Position numbers and translations under genes: made by a program. This document shows positions 33,126-42,535 of a stretch of DNA of 43,751 nt, in pieces. The notes under the pieces were generated by a model. It saw only the letters and a list, made by a program, of their open reading frames with translations. It was not told the DNA's origin and did not search any database. The first letter of the stretch is position 1. Every line of letters begins with the position of its first letter. This DNA is from Burkholderiales bacterium (GTDB lineage Bacteria; Pseudomonadota; Gammaproteobacteria; Burkholderiales; Burkholderiaceae_C), in NCBI GenBank assembly GCA_028869035.1, contig JAGWTL010000001.1, forward strand, positions 1 through 43,751, written 5' to 3'.

Positions 33126-34336
33126 TTCTTGTCTGCCCCGCGGTTCTGCGTCTTGACGGCGGGTCCGGCTTCTGCGTTGTCATTGCTTGAGCGAGCCTCC
33201 TCTTCGGCCAGGCGCAGCAGTCTGTCCAGCAGCAGCGCGTTTTCGACGACCACCTGCTCACCGGTCCGCAGGCCACTGCTCACGACGACTTGCCTGGGAC
33301 CTTCATACTCCAGCTCCACGGTGCGTCGCTCGAATTCACCCGGTCGCGTCTGAACAAAGGCGGACTGGCGGGAGCCTCGCAGGAGGACCGCTGTCGCCGG
33401 TATCACCACCTCACCGGGGAAGGTGCGCTCGAAACGGGCCGTGGCCAGCATTTCGGCTTTCAGGCGGCGATCGGTGTTGGCCACCACGCCGCGAATCTTG
33501 ATGGTGCGGGTCAGGGGGTCAATGAAGTCAGAAGTTGTGATGACCCGGCCCGAGAACTTCTGTCCGGGTAGCGAGGTGACGCTGAGCTCGAAACGGGTTC
33601 CCGAACGCACAATGCCCACTTCCGATTCCCGGGCGTCGATCTGGATCCAGAGCGACGTCGGGTCGGTGACCACGAAAAGGGCGGGCACGCTGGGTCCGGT
33701 GAGTTCGGGTCGCAGTTCCTGGCCGGGGTTGAGATTGCGTTCGACCACCATGCCTCCGATGCTGGCGGCCAGCACCAGTTGCTGGTTGACGTTGCTGCTG
33801 CCACCGTAGAGACGGGTGCGGGCCTGGGCGCGGTCCGCTTCGGCGCGCGCGCGCTCCTGATCGGCTTCGGCCTGTTCCAGCTCCTTGCGTGCGACGATGC
33901 CGGCATCGAACAGCTCGCGCTGGCGCTGCAGGGCTTTGGCCGCAAGGCGGGCGTCGGCTTCGGCGCGGGCGGTGTCGCTCTGCGCCTGACCGAAGTCCGG
34001 TGAGGCCAGCACGGCCAGCGGTGCGCCGGCGACCACGCGCTGGCCGACATCGGCCTTGATGGCCGTGACGCGACCGGCGAAAGATGGATAGATGCGCTGG
34101 GTGCGCTCCTCGTTCCAGACCAGCTTGGCGGGCAGCTCGATGGCGATGGAGCTGGCCGGTTCGGCCGGCGCCAAGGTCAGGAGCTTGAGTTGCGGATGCC
34201 CGGCAGCAAAGCGCAGTTGCTGGCCCTGCATGATCGGGGCCGGGGCGTCTGCCGTGGGGGCGGGCTGCTCATTGCAGGCCGTAAGCAGCAGAGTCGCCAG
34301 CAGTGCGGGCAGATGGGTTTTCAGACGGTTCAGCAT
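33122..34336 (-). CDS. czcB: RND membrane-fusion protein (CzcB type)
   Basis: 404 residues. Lipoprotein signal with lipobox LLTAC (Cys21), so it is anchored to the inner membrane facing the periplasm. Barrel-sandwich/lipoyl strands (YPSFAGRVTAIKADVGQRVVAG and the matching GGMVVERNLNPGQEL), a helical hairpin (about 130-185) and a beta-barrel domain follow in the CzcB/CusB order. It bridges the pump and the outer-membrane channel. No N-terminal metal-binding His cluster is visible. Second gene of the operon. Confidence 0.92.
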   Translation of the reverse strand: MLNRLKTHLPALLATLLLTACNEQPAPTADAPAPIMQGQQLRFAAGHPQLKLLTLAPAEPASSIAIELPAKLVWNEERTQRIYPSFAGRVTAIKADVGQRVVAGAPLAVLASPDFGQAQSDTARAEADARLAAKALQRQRELFDAGIVARKELEQAEADQERARAEADRAQARTRLYGGSSNVNQQLVLAASIGGMVVERNLNPGQELRPELTGPSVPALFVVTDPTSLWIQIDARESEVGIVRSGTRFELSVTSLPGQKFSGRVITTSDFIDPLTRTIKIRGVVANTDRRLKAEMLATARFERTFPGEVVIPATAVLLRGSRQSAFVQTRPGEFERRTVELEYEGPRQVVVSSGLRTGEQVVVENALLLDRLLRLAEEEARSSNDNAEAGPAVKTQNRGADKK

Positions 34337-34361
34337 GGTCGACGACTTTTCGGATCTTGAT

Positions 34362-35651
34362 TCAAGGGGTGCCAGCGGCCGCCGTCAGCGTCTGGCCTGT
34401 GCGCAGCTGCCAGACGCCTAGGGTCTTGGCGTGCTCGCTGCGAGCGGCCACGGCCTCCAGCACGGTGGCGCGCAGGGTGCGGCGAGCGTCCAGCAGGTCG
34501 GTCAGCGAGAGCGCGCCCTTGCGGTAGGCCAGTTCGGCGCCTTCGGCCACACGGCGCGCCCGCGGCAGGATCTCGGCCTCATAGGCTTCGGTGCGTGCGG
34601 CCGTGCTTTGTAATTCGTGCTGCAGGCGCTGCAGTTCCAGGCGCGCCAGGCGGCGGGTTTTCTCCAGCGCGTCCTGGGCCTGGGCCAGCTGGGCGCTGGC
34701 GCGGCCGATCTCGCCCTCGTAGCCGTAGCCCCACTGCAGCGGCATGGACATGCGCAGCGCCACCAGGGCCGTGGAGGTGCCCGGGTAGTGATCGTAGGAC
34801 ACGCCCCAGGTGATGTCGGACTTCTTCTGGGCGCTGCTGTTGTCCAGCGCGGCCTGTGTGGCCTGGACCCGCGCCCGCGCCGCGCGGACGTCGGCGCGGG
34901 CCTCGATCAGCTCATCCAGTGCGGCCACGGCATTCAGGGAGCCGCCGGGCAGGGCTGGCCAGTCGGGCCGGGCCTGCAACTGCCCGGGTGCGCCGCCCAG
35001 GCTGGTCAGTTGCCACAGCAGCAGTGCGGCACGCTGCTGTTCCAGTTCGGCCAGGCGCAGGTCGGAGCGGGCACGCTGGGCCTCGATCTCGGTGCGCGCC
35101 GTCTCCTGGGCAGAGAGGTCGCCGGCCTGCAGGCGCCGTGCGGCGATGCGCGCCAGTTCGGCGGCGCTGCGTTCGATCTGCGTCACCTCGGCCACACGCT
35201 CCTGCGCGGCCAGCAGGTCATAGAACCCGGTGAGCGCAAAAACCTTCTGCTGGATGCTCGTTTCATCCAGGTCGGCCTGGACGGCATCGGCAGCGCGCTG
35301 CGCGGCGCGGGTGCGCAGTTCACGCTTGTTGCCGCGCTCCCAGGTCCAGTCCAGGCCTACCGATTTGTCCACCGTGCGCTCGTGCAGCAGGTTGCCGCTG
35401 CCGTTGCCGTTCTGCAGATCGATCTGGCTCACGCTGGCCGAGAGCGCGGGAAAGGGGGCGCGGTCGGCGCTGGTGATGTCGGCCTGGGCCCCGGCCAGCG
35501 TGCGCCGCGCCAGGACAACGTCCAGGTTGTCCTGGGCGGCCTGCAGGGCCTGTTGCAGGGAAACGGGCAGGGGCGCCGCGGCCGCTGTCTGGGCCTGGGC
35601 GGTGGCCGACAGCAACAGGCTGGCCAACAACAATAATTGACGTATGCTCAT
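34362..35651 (-). CDS. czcC: TolC-family outer-membrane efflux protein (CzcC type)
   Basis: 429 residues with a signal peptide (LLLASLLLSATAQAQ). Two internally repeated helical hairpins of the outer-membrane efflux family follow, with SLQQALQAAQDNLDVVLARR at the start and GEIGRASAQLAQAQDALE in the second half. It forms the channel of the tripartite pump. It is the first gene of czcCBA, with 25 bases to czcB and a 108-base divergent gap to the two-component genes. Confidence 0.9.
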   Translation of the reverse strand: MSIRQLLLLASLLLSATAQAQTAAAAPLPVSLQQALQAAQDNLDVVLARRTLAGAQADITSADRAPFPALSASVSQIDLQNGNGSGNLLHERTVDKSVGLDWTWERGNKRELRTRAAQRAADAVQADLDETSIQQKVFALTGFYDLLAAQERVAEVTQIERSAAELARIAARRLQAGDLSAQETARTEIEAQRARSDLRLAELEQQRAALLLWQLTSLGGAPGQLQARPDWPALPGGSLNAVAALDELIEARADVRAARARVQATQAALDNSSAQKKSDITWGVSYDHYPGTSTALVALRMSMPLQWGYGYEGEIGRASAQLAQAQDALEKTRRLARLELQRLQHELQSTAARTEAYEAEILPRARRVAEGAELAYRKGALSLTDLLDARRTLRATVLEAVAARSEHAKTLGVWQLRTGQTLTAAAGTP

Positions 35652-35759
35652 GGATCAATCAACTCAAGGGGGTCGAGTGTCTCCGGTTGCGCCTGACCGC
35701 CGACTGACTCTGCCCTTGGTGAAAACGCGTAGTCCACGCCTGTCGCGAGCCCTGCCGCC

Positions 35760-36461
35760 ATGAGAATCCTGCTGGTCGAAGACGATCCCGTGCTGCGCGA
35801 GGTCATGCGCCTGAGCCTGCGTGATGCCGGCCACCGTGTGGACGAGACCGGCACCCTGGAGCAGGCCGCGCATTTCTGGCGCGTGCAGCCGTTTGACGCC
35901 GTGCTGCTGGACCTGAACCTGCCGCAGAGCGAGGCAGCGACCAGCCCCCTGGCCAACGGCCTGACGCTGTTGCGCGAGGCGCGCGCGCGCGGCGACCGCA
36001 CCCCCGTGCTGGTGCTGACTGCGCGCAACCGCACCGACGAGCGCATTGCCGGCCTGGACGCCGGCGCTGACGACTACCTGGGCAAACCCTTCGAGCTGGC
36101 CGAAGTCGAGGCGCGGCTGCGCGCCCTGGTGCGCCGCACCGCGGGCACCGATGACCTGTTCGAGATCGGGCGCCTGAGCCTGGACCGCAAGGCGCGGCGC
36201 TTCACCATCGACGGCCTGCTGCTGGAACTGCCGGCGCGCGAGTTCGAGGTGCTGTGGGAGCTGATGACACCGCCCGGACGCGTGGTCAGCAAGCGCAGCC
36301 TCTCGGACAAGCTCTCTGACTTCAGCGAGGCCCTGGGCGACAACGCGCTGGAGGCCTTCATCTCCCGGCTGCGCAAGAAGCTGGTCGGCAGCGGCGCGCG
36401 CATCCGCACCCTGCGCGGCCTGGGCTACGCGCTGGAGCGGGGTGATGGGAGCGAGGCTTGA
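35760..36461 (+). CDS. OmpR-family response regulator
   Basis: 233 residues. Receiver: acidic pair EDD (7-9), phospho-acceptor Asp51 (LLDLNLP), Thr87 (LVLTAR) and Lys109 (DDYLGKPF). A winged-helix domain follows (about 130-228; AREFEVLWELM, FISRLRKKL, IRTLRGLGYAL). The loop after Asp51 holds about eight extra residues (QSEAATSP) compared with most receivers. It is divergent from czcCBA and overlaps the sensor kinase, so it is the likely regulator of the efflux operon. Confidence 0.95.
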   Translation: MRILLVEDDPVLREVMRLSLRDAGHRVDETGTLEQAAHFWRVQPFDAVLLDLNLPQSEAATSPLANGLTLLREARARGDRTPVLVLTARNRTDERIAGLDAGADDYLGKPFELAEVEARLRALVRRTAGTDDLFEIGRLSLDRKARRFTIDGLLLELPAREFEVLWELMTPPGRVVSKRSLSDKLSDFSEALGDNALEAFISRLRKKLVGSGARIRTLRGLGYALERGDGSEA

Positions 36462-37873
36462 GCACAGCGCCTGCGCCGGCCGACACGCTCGCCAAGCCCT
36501 CCTTGCGCGCGCGCCTGGTGCGCCATGTGCTGCTGCCCCTGGCGCTGACCTGGCTGCTGGGCTCGGCCGTCACCGTGGCCGTGGCCTACCACTTTGCGCA
36601 GAAGGCCTTTGACCGCGCCCTGCTGGACGATGCCTACGCCCTGGCTTCACGCGTGCGCTTCCTGCCCCAGGGCCTGGCCCTGGAGCTGTCCAGCCGCGAG
36701 ATGAGCACGGTGCTTTTCGACCAGAGCGAGAGCATTTATTTTGTGGTGCGCCGCGCCGACGGCTCGGCCATGGCCGGCCATCCAGGGCTGCGGGCGCCCA
36801 TGCCGAGAAGCCCGGACACCATCCTGTTTGCCGAGGCCATCTACGAAGGCCAGCCCCTGCGCACGGTGACGCTGGTGCAGGACGCGCCCGACAACTTCAC
36901 CGTCATGGTGGGGCAGACCACACGCAGCCGGCGCACCTTGCTCCACGACGTGTTGATCTATTCGGTGGTGCCGCAGATCGCCTTGCTGCTGCTGCTGGCC
37001 CTGTGGCTGCGCGGCATCATCGGCCTGGAGTTGCGGCCACTGAACGCGCTGCAGCGTTCAGTGGAGCAGCGCGATGCGCTGGACCTGACGCCGGTGCCGG
37101 TCTCGGCCAGTTCGCGCGACATCGAGCACCTGGGCACGGCCATCAACGCCCTGCTGGGGCGTGTCAGCCAGAGCCTGCAGGCGCAGCGCGAGTTTTCCGG
37201 CAATGTGGCGCATGAATTGCGCACCCCGCTGGCCGGCATCCGCGCCCTGGCCGAGTACGGCCTGGCGCGGGCCGAGCCCGCCGTCTGGCGCGAGCAGCTG
37301 CAGCGCATCGGCGCCAGCGAGGCGCGCGCCAGCCGCCTGGTGGAACAGCTGCTGGCCCTGGCGCTGGCCGACGAGGCCGATGCCGGTGTGCAGAACGGGC
37401 CGGTGGCGCTGGACGAGGTGGTGCGCGAAACCGTGCTGCGTTACCTGCCGCGCGCCGACGCGGCCGGGGTGGACCTGGGCGTGCACGGCCTGGACCGGCC
37501 GGCGCACGTGGCCGGCAATGTGGCCCTGATCGAGGGCATCCTGGGCAACCTGCTGGACAACGCCCTGCGTTACGGCCGGGCCCCGGCCGGCCAGGCCAGC
37601 ACGCTGACCGTGGAACTGGCGTGCGAGGGCGGGGGTGTGCGGCTCTCGGTGATCGACAACGGACCCGGCCTCACGCCGCAGGAGCGCCAGCATCTGATGC
37701 GGCGCGGCGTGCGCGGCCTGCACGCCGAGCGCCTGGGGCAGGGTGCCGGCCTGGGTCTGGCCATCGTGGCCAAGTTCGCCCAGCTGACGCACGCGCGCTT
37801 CGAATTGAGCCATGCGCCGGCAGGCCCCGGCCTGTGCGCCAGCGTGGACTTCCAGCTGCTGTCCCGCAGCTGA
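36458..37873 (+). CDS. Two-component sensor histidine kinase
   Basis: 471 residues. Two membrane helices (about 28-48 and 163-185) flank a periplasmic sensor of about 115 residues; HAMP, HisKA (His252 in GNVAHELRTPL) and HATPase_c (NLLDNALRYG, DNGPGL, GQGAGLGLAIV) follow. The TTG start at 36458 overlaps the response-regulator stop (TTGA); no ATG is nearby. It should sense a metal or envelope signal in the periplasm and control czcCBA, by position. No clear metal-binding cluster is visible in the sensor. Confidence 0.94.
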   Translation: MSTAPAPADTLAKPSLRARLVRHVLLPLALTWLLGSAVTVAVAYHFAQKAFDRALLDDAYALASRVRFLPQGLALELSSREMSTVLFDQSESIYFVVRRADGSAMAGHPGLRAPMPRSPDTILFAEAIYEGQPLRTVTLVQDAPDNFTVMVGQTTRSRRTLLHDVLIYSVVPQIALLLLLALWLRGIIGLELRPLNALQRSVEQRDALDLTPVPVSASSRDIEHLGTAINALLGRVSQSLQAQREFSGNVAHELRTPLAGIRALAEYGLARAEPAVWREQLQRIGASEARASRLVEQLLALALADEADAGVQNGPVALDEVVRETVLRYLPRADAAGVDLGVHGLDRPAHVAGNVALIEGILGNLLDNALRYGRAPAGQASTLTVELACEGGGVRLSVIDNGPGLTPQERQHLMRRGVRGLHAERLGQGAGLGLAIVAKFAQLTHARFELSHAPAGPGLCASVDFQLLSRS

Positions 37874-37883
37874 GCGCATCGGT

Positions 37884-38627
37884 CTAGAAGCGCGTGCCGA
37901 AGGCCAGGCGCCACATGTCCTGTGGCGTGAAGTTGACCTTGGGGTCATAACCCAGGCGCAGGAACCAGCGGGGCCAGTCATAGGCCACCGACAGGCCGGC
38001 GCGCTCGATCATCTCGTCTTCCACCAGGCCGCGCTTGTAGAGCAGGTCGACCGTCAGGCGGTGGCCGTCGGGCAGGGGCGTGCGCCAGACCAGATGCAGG
38101 TGCTGCTGGTCGGGGTTCAGGCGGTTGTCGCGCACGACCACCAGACCCAGCGAGGGGCCCTCGGCCCAGCGGTAGCCGCCGCTCAGGCTCCAGGCGTCGT
38201 TGGGGTCGAAGTTCAGGTTCACGGTCTCGCGCAGATTGGTGCGGCCCAGGCCGGCGCCGACATACCAGTCTGCGCCCGTTTCCAGGCCCACACTGCCGTT
38301 GAGGGCGCCGCCGGTGGCCAGCTGCGCCGAAGGCTGGATGCGCACCGCGCCCAGCTTCCAGGTGCGATCCCAGCCGATCCGGTCCTGGACCAGCTCGCGG
38401 GCCGGCGCCACATAGCGGCCGATCCAGACATTGCCCAGCCCGGAGCTGTGACGCAGGTTGATGTCGGTCGAATCACTGCTGGCTTCGCCGCCGCCGCTGG
38501 ACTGGTACAGACCCGCCGTCAGCTTGAAGGCCGGGGACGAGACCCTGTCCGTGTCCTGCGCCCAGGCGGCATGTATCGCAAGCCCCAGGCAGGCCGTGGT
38601 CCAGATTCGGATGAAATGAAATTGCAA
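37884..38627 (-). CDS. Small outer-membrane beta-barrel protein of unknown function
   Basis: 247 residues with a signal peptide (ACLGLAIHAAWAQ) and alternating hydrophobic/polar strands with many Gly and aromatic girdle residues. It ends in the outer-membrane terminal Phe (LAFGTRF). Family not recognised; about 10-12 strands. The start is TTG 38627, with AAGGAG 8 bases upstream and no better ATG. It is divergent from the porin gene, 102 bases away, and converges with the kinase gene. Confidence 0.72.
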   Translation of the reverse strand: MQFHFIRIWTTACLGLAIHAAWAQDTDRVSSPAFKLTAGLYQSSGGGEASSDSTDINLRHSSGLGNVWIGRYVAPARELVQDRIGWDRTWKLGAVRIQPSAQLATGGALNGSVGLETGADWYVGAGLGRTNLRETVNLNFDPNDAWSLSGGYRWAEGPSLGLVVVRDNRLNPDQQHLHLVWRTPLPDGHRLTVDLLYKRGLVEDEMIERAGLSVAYDWPRWFLRLGYDPKVNFTPQDMWRLAFGTRF

Positions 38628-38728
38628 AACAGCGCTCCTTGAATACCTGCATGAAGTTTGCCATCGGCGGGGTCACGGCTCCGCCGTCGGTCACTCCTAC
38701 AATATGCTCGATCTGAAGACCTGTTGCC

Positions 38729-40066
38729 ATGCCTTCTCTCCGAACGATCTTTTCCGTCGCGCTGGCAGCCAGTCTGTCGCCGTTTGCGGCTCTGGGGCAG
38801 ACACAGGAGGCGGCCGACCTTGAGCCACCGGCCTGGGACCTCCGATTCCAGTCGACTTACATCTGGCAGTACAAGCCGGGCTTCCATGCGGCCTACTCCG
38901 GTGCCAACAGCCTGACCCCCGGGCGCGAGTACAGCACCACGTTCAGCGCGACGGCCTACCTGGGTCTGCGGCCCTGGGCTGGCGGCGAGATCTATTTCAA
39001 CCCCGAACTTTCACAAGGACACGCCTTCTCGCAGCTGACCGGCTTGGGTGGTTTCACCAATGGCGAGGTAACCCGCGCCTCCAGCGACAGTCTGCAGTAC
39101 TACCGTCAGCGCCTGTTTCTGCGTCAGACCTGGGGCAGAGGCGGCGGCCAAGAGGCGCGCGAGGCCGATCTCAACCAGCTGGCGGGTTCGGTGGATCGCA
39201 ACCGCGTGGTGTTGACAGCTGGCAATTTCTCGGTTCTGGATGTTTTCGACAACAATGCCTATGCCAAGGACTCTCGTCGCCAGTTCATGAACTGGAGCGG
39301 CATGACACATGCCTCTTACGACTATGCCGCCGACGCGCGTGGTTTCGGCTGGGGCGCGGCGCTGGAGTGGTATCACGATAACTGGGCGCTGCGGCTTGGC
39401 CGCATGACCGGTCCGGTCACGCCCAATGATCTGCCGGTGGACTTCGATATCCTGAACCACTACGGCGACCAGATCGAAGTCGAGCGTGGGCATCTTTTGG
39501 GTGAGCTGCCAGGCAGGGTGCGCGTGCTGCTGTGGCGCAACCGCGCCGTGCTCGCGCGCTACCAGGACGCCATCGACTGGGGCCGGGCTAACAGCCGCGC
39601 GCCGGACATCTTCCAGGTGCGCAATAGCGAGCAATTCAAGACCGGCCTCGGTATCAATGTGGAGCAGGCCTTGTCGTCCACGGCAGGCGTGTTCCTGCGC
39701 GCCATGCACACCGACGGGGGCACCGAAACCTATGCTTTCACCGAAGCCGACCAGTCTTTCGCTGCTGGCCTGTCCCTGCAAGGGGCTGGCTGGGGCCGCG
39801 CCCAGGACACGCTGGGCCTGATGCTGGCGCAAAATGGCCTGTCTGCCCAGCGCCGCGCTTATCTGGAGGCCGGCGGCATTTCCTTCTTCATCGGCGACGG
39901 CGCTTTGGGCTATCAGCCGGAGACCATTTTCGAGATTTATTACAGCGTGGGCCTGGGGCGGCGCGTCTTTCTGACCTTGGACTACCAGCGCATCCAGAAC
40001 CCCGCATACAACGCCGACCGCGGCCCGGTTGATTTTGCCGGTGTGCGTTTGCATGCGGAGTTCTGA
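38729..40066 (+). CDS. OprB-type carbohydrate porin
   Basis: 445 residues. Signal peptide ending near SPFAALGQ, then a long beta-barrel ending in Phe (VRLHAEF). The segment YSTTFSATAYLGLRPWAGGEIYFNPEL and LGINVEQALSSTAGVFLRAM fit OprB-family porins, which admit sugars through the outer membrane. The substrate cannot be told. It is followed 38 bases later by the AsmA-like gene on the same strand. Confidence 0.85.
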   Translation: MPSLRTIFSVALAASLSPFAALGQTQEAADLEPPAWDLRFQSTYIWQYKPGFHAAYSGANSLTPGREYSTTFSATAYLGLRPWAGGEIYFNPELSQGHAFSQLTGLGGFTNGEVTRASSDSLQYYRQRLFLRQTWGRGGGQEAREADLNQLAGSVDRNRVVLTAGNFSVLDVFDNNAYAKDSRRQFMNWSGMTHASYDYAADARGFGWGAALEWYHDNWALRLGRMTGPVTPNDLPVDFDILNHYGDQIEVERGHLLGELPGRVRVLLWRNRAVLARYQDAIDWGRANSRAPDIFQVRNSEQFKTGLGINVEQALSSTAGVFLRAMHTDGGTETYAFTEADQSFAAGLSLQGAGWGRAQDTLGLMLAQNGLSAQRRAYLEAGGISFFIGDGALGYQPETIFEIYYSVGLGRRVFLTLDYQRIQNPAYNADRGPVDFAGVRLHAEF

Positions 40067-40104
40067 TCCTTTCTTCGGTGCACAAGGGCAAGGATTGAAT
40101 CTTC

Positions 40105-41388
40105 ATGAGGCGCCGGCTCCAATGGACATCGTTGGCACTGGCGGCCTTGCTGCTGGTGCTGGCCGTAGGTCTGCTGCTAACGCAGCGCTGGCTGTCCACC
40201 GACGAATTGCGCCAGCGCGTCGAACGCGAAGCCTCGGCGGTGCTGGGCGTGCCGCTCAAGCTCGAACGCGTGGGCCTCACGCTGTGGCCGCTGCCGGGTG
40301 TCGCGCTGGACGGTGTAGAGCTGCGCACGCGCCAGCCGCTGAAGGCGGAGCGCATCGAATTGCGCCCGGCCTGGCAGCAGCTGCCGCTGGGCCGCATCGC
40401 GATTTCCACCCTGGTGGTCCGGCGCGCCGTGTTGCCGCAACAGGGCATCGACGCGCTGCTGGCCTCGCTGCAGAAAATCCGCCAGCGCGACAAGTCGCCG
40501 CAGACGGCCTCTGCGCTGCACTTGTTGCCCCGGCGTACGGTGCTCGACGAACTGAGCTGGGTCGATGCCCGGGGCAAGACCATCGTGATCCAGGCCGAGG
40601 CGCGGCTCGACAGTGACGCGTTGCCCGAGCAGATCGAGCTGGAAGTCCTGCGCGGGCGCCTGCAGGGCGCGCACCTGAATCTGTACCGCAGTGATGAGCG
40701 GGCCTGGGATGTGGCGCTCCGGGTGGCCGGCGGTACGGTGCAGGGACGAGTGGAGGTGCAGCCCTCGGGTGAGGCTGGCGCCGAGTTCGCGCTCAAGGGC
40801 CTGTTGCAGACGCGCGCGGTCGAGCTCTCGCAGCTCACCGCTGCCGAGCCGACCGAGGCCGTGCGCGCCCGCCAGCCGCTGAGCGGCCGGCTCGAAGCCA
40901 GCACCACGCTCAACGCGCGGGCGCGCCAGCCCTCGGCGCTGCTCGACGTGCTCCAGACGCAGTCGAAATTCACCGTGCGCAACGGCATGCTGCACGGCAT
41001 CGACCTGGTCAAGGCGGTGCAGACCGTGGGGGTGAGCCGCGGTGGCAATACGCCGCTGGACGCGCTGTCCGGCTTGGTCAGCACGCGCGGCAAGGCCATC
41101 GAGCTGCAGAACCTGGCGGCCAGCTCGGGCTCGCTCAGCGCCACCGGTCGGGTCAGCGTGTCCACCACGCAGCAACTCAATGGCCGCGTGAACGTGGACC
41201 TGGGCGGGGCGGTGGGCGTGCCCTTGCTGGTAGGCGGCACGGTCGACGAGCCCGAGGTGTCGCTGACGGCGGGCGCCAAGATCGGCGCCGCGCTGGGGAC
41301 CATGCTCATGCCCGGCGTGGGCACGGGTGCCGGGGCATCGGTGGGTGGCAAGATCGGCGAGGGCCTGAACAAGCTGTTCGGTAAATAG
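40105..41388 (+). CDS. AsmA-like protein
   Basis: 427 residues. One N-terminal membrane helix (about 8-27) followed by a periplasmic region with the AsmA N-terminal signature (REASAVLGVPLKLERVGLTLWPLPGVAL region; key features are LxxxVxLxLxPxP) and a conserved C-terminal block (LVSTRGKAIELQNLAASSGSLSATGRV). AsmA-like proteins are thought to move phospholipids between membranes. It is shorter than AsmA (617 in E. coli). The last 40 residues are Gly/Ala-rich, ending GEGLNKLFGK. Confidence 0.83.
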   Translation: MRRRLQWTSLALAALLLVLAVGLLLTQRWLSTDELRQRVEREASAVLGVPLKLERVGLTLWPLPGVALDGVELRTRQPLKAERIELRPAWQQLPLGRIAISTLVVRRAVLPQQGIDALLASLQKIRQRDKSPQTASALHLLPRRTVLDELSWVDARGKTIVIQAEARLDSDALPEQIELEVLRGRLQGAHLNLYRSDERAWDVALRVAGGTVQGRVEVQPSGEAGAEFALKGLLQTRAVELSQLTAAEPTEAVRARQPLSGRLEASTTLNARARQPSALLDVLQTQSKFTVRNGMLHGIDLVKAVQTVGVSRGGNTPLDALSGLVSTRGKAIELQNLAASSGSLSATGRVSVSTTQQLNGRVNVDLGGAVGVPLLVGGTVDEPEVSLTAGAKIGAALGTMLMPGVGTGAGASVGGKIGEGLNKLFGK

Positions 41389-41408
41389 GCCCCGCCGGGC
41401 GGCCGGGT

Positions 41409-42179
41409 TCAGGTCCTGTAGCCCGGGTCCAGCCGCTCCGCCTTGCGCAGCAGCGCCGGCCAGGCCAGGTTGGCGCCCTGACCGGCGGTGGCGGTTTTCA
41501 TCACGCCGGCGATGCCCTCGACGATCTTCGGGTCCACCATGACCAGTTCGCCGCCGGCCTGCGCGTCGATCTGGATGCGGCAGGTGGCCTCGAAGATGTA
41601 CATGTTCAGGAAGGCGTCGGCGATGGTCTTGCCCACGGTCAGCAGGCCGTGGTTGCGCAGCATCAGGTAGTTGGCCGTGCCCAGGTCGGCCTGCAGACGC
41701 AGCTTTTCCTCGTCGCGCAGGGCCACGCCTTCGTAGGCGTGATACGCGAGCGAGCCCAGCACGAAGGTGGACTGCTGGCTGATCGGCAGCACGCCGCACT
41801 TCTGCGCGCTGACCGCCACGCCGGCGCGCGAATGCGTATGCAACACGCAGCCCGCGTCCTCGCGCGCGGCGTGGATGGCGCTGTGGATCACGAAACCGGC
41901 GGGATTGACGGGGAAGGGCGAGTCGCTGAGCTTCTTGCAGTCTTGGTCCACGCGCACCAGGCTGGAGGCCGTGATCTCGTCGAACATCAGGCCGTAGGGA
42001 TTGATCAGGAAGTGGTGCTCACCGGGCCGGGAAAGAGAGGAGGGCAATTTGGCGCTGATGTGGGTGAAGACCAGGTCGCTCCAGCCGTAGGCGGCCACCA
42101 GGCGGTAGGCGGCGGCGAGATCGCAGCGCAACTGCCATTCCTGTTCGCTGACGACTTCCTTGAGGGAGGGGATGTGCAT
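41409..42179 (-). CDS. Class II aldolase/adducin-family protein
   Basis: 256 residues, cytoplasmic, of the class II aldolase/adducin N-terminal domain family. Metal-binding His residues occur in VLHTHSRAG and LRNHGLLTVG, with GWSDLVFTHISAK near the N terminus. The family includes fuculose-phosphate and ribulose-phosphate aldolases, but the sub-family cannot be set. The next genes upstream are remnants of an AraC regulator and an aldehyde dehydrogenase, so this may be the last intact member of a former catabolic cluster. Confidence 0.87.
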   Translation of the reverse strand: MHIPSLKEVVSEQEWQLRCDLAAAYRLVAAYGWSDLVFTHISAKLPSSLSRPGEHHFLINPYGLMFDEITASSLVRVDQDCKKLSDSPFPVNPAGFVIHSAIHAAREDAGCVLHTHSRAGVAVSAQKCGVLPISQQSTFVLGSLAYHAYEGVALRDEEKLRLQADLGTANYLMLRNHGLLTVGKTIADAFLNMYIFEATCRIQIDAQAGGELVMVDPKIVEGIAGVMKTATAGQGANLAWPALLRKAERLDPGYRT

Positions 42180-42250
42180 GGGGTCTCCTTGCTTGTGAAT
42201 GCTCTTGCCGCACTGTCCACCATGCCGGCGCCGGGATCAACGCCCGGGGG

Positions 42251-42535
42251 TCACCTGGGCGACGCGGCGCGGAATTCGCCGGGGCTCTTGCCCGTGTGCT
42301 CGCGGAACACGCGGCTGAAGTGCGAGGCGCTGTTTAAACCCCAGGACAGGGCGATGTCGGTGATGGGGCCCGTCTGCGCCATGGGGTGCTGCAGCTCGCG
42401 CACGCAGGCTTCCAGGCGCAGGTTCTGGATATGGCTGGCCAGGGTCTGGTCCTCGTCGGTGAAGGCGCTGTAGCGATGGCGCTTGCTGCAGTTCAGCGCT
42501 GCAGCGATCTGCTCCACCGACAGTTCGGGGTCGCT
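42251..42535 (-). pseudogene. AraC-family regulator remnant (C-terminal DNA-binding part)
   Basis: The frame encodes the AraC double-HTH region: DPELSVEQIAAALNCSKRH, then ITDIALSWGLNSASHFSRVFREHTGKSPGEFR and a stop. Upstream of about 42535 the homology ends abruptly and the opposite strand reads as aldehyde dehydrogenase. The N-terminal regulatory domain is missing and there is no plausible start or ribosome binding site, so it is a fragment. Confidence 0.85.
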
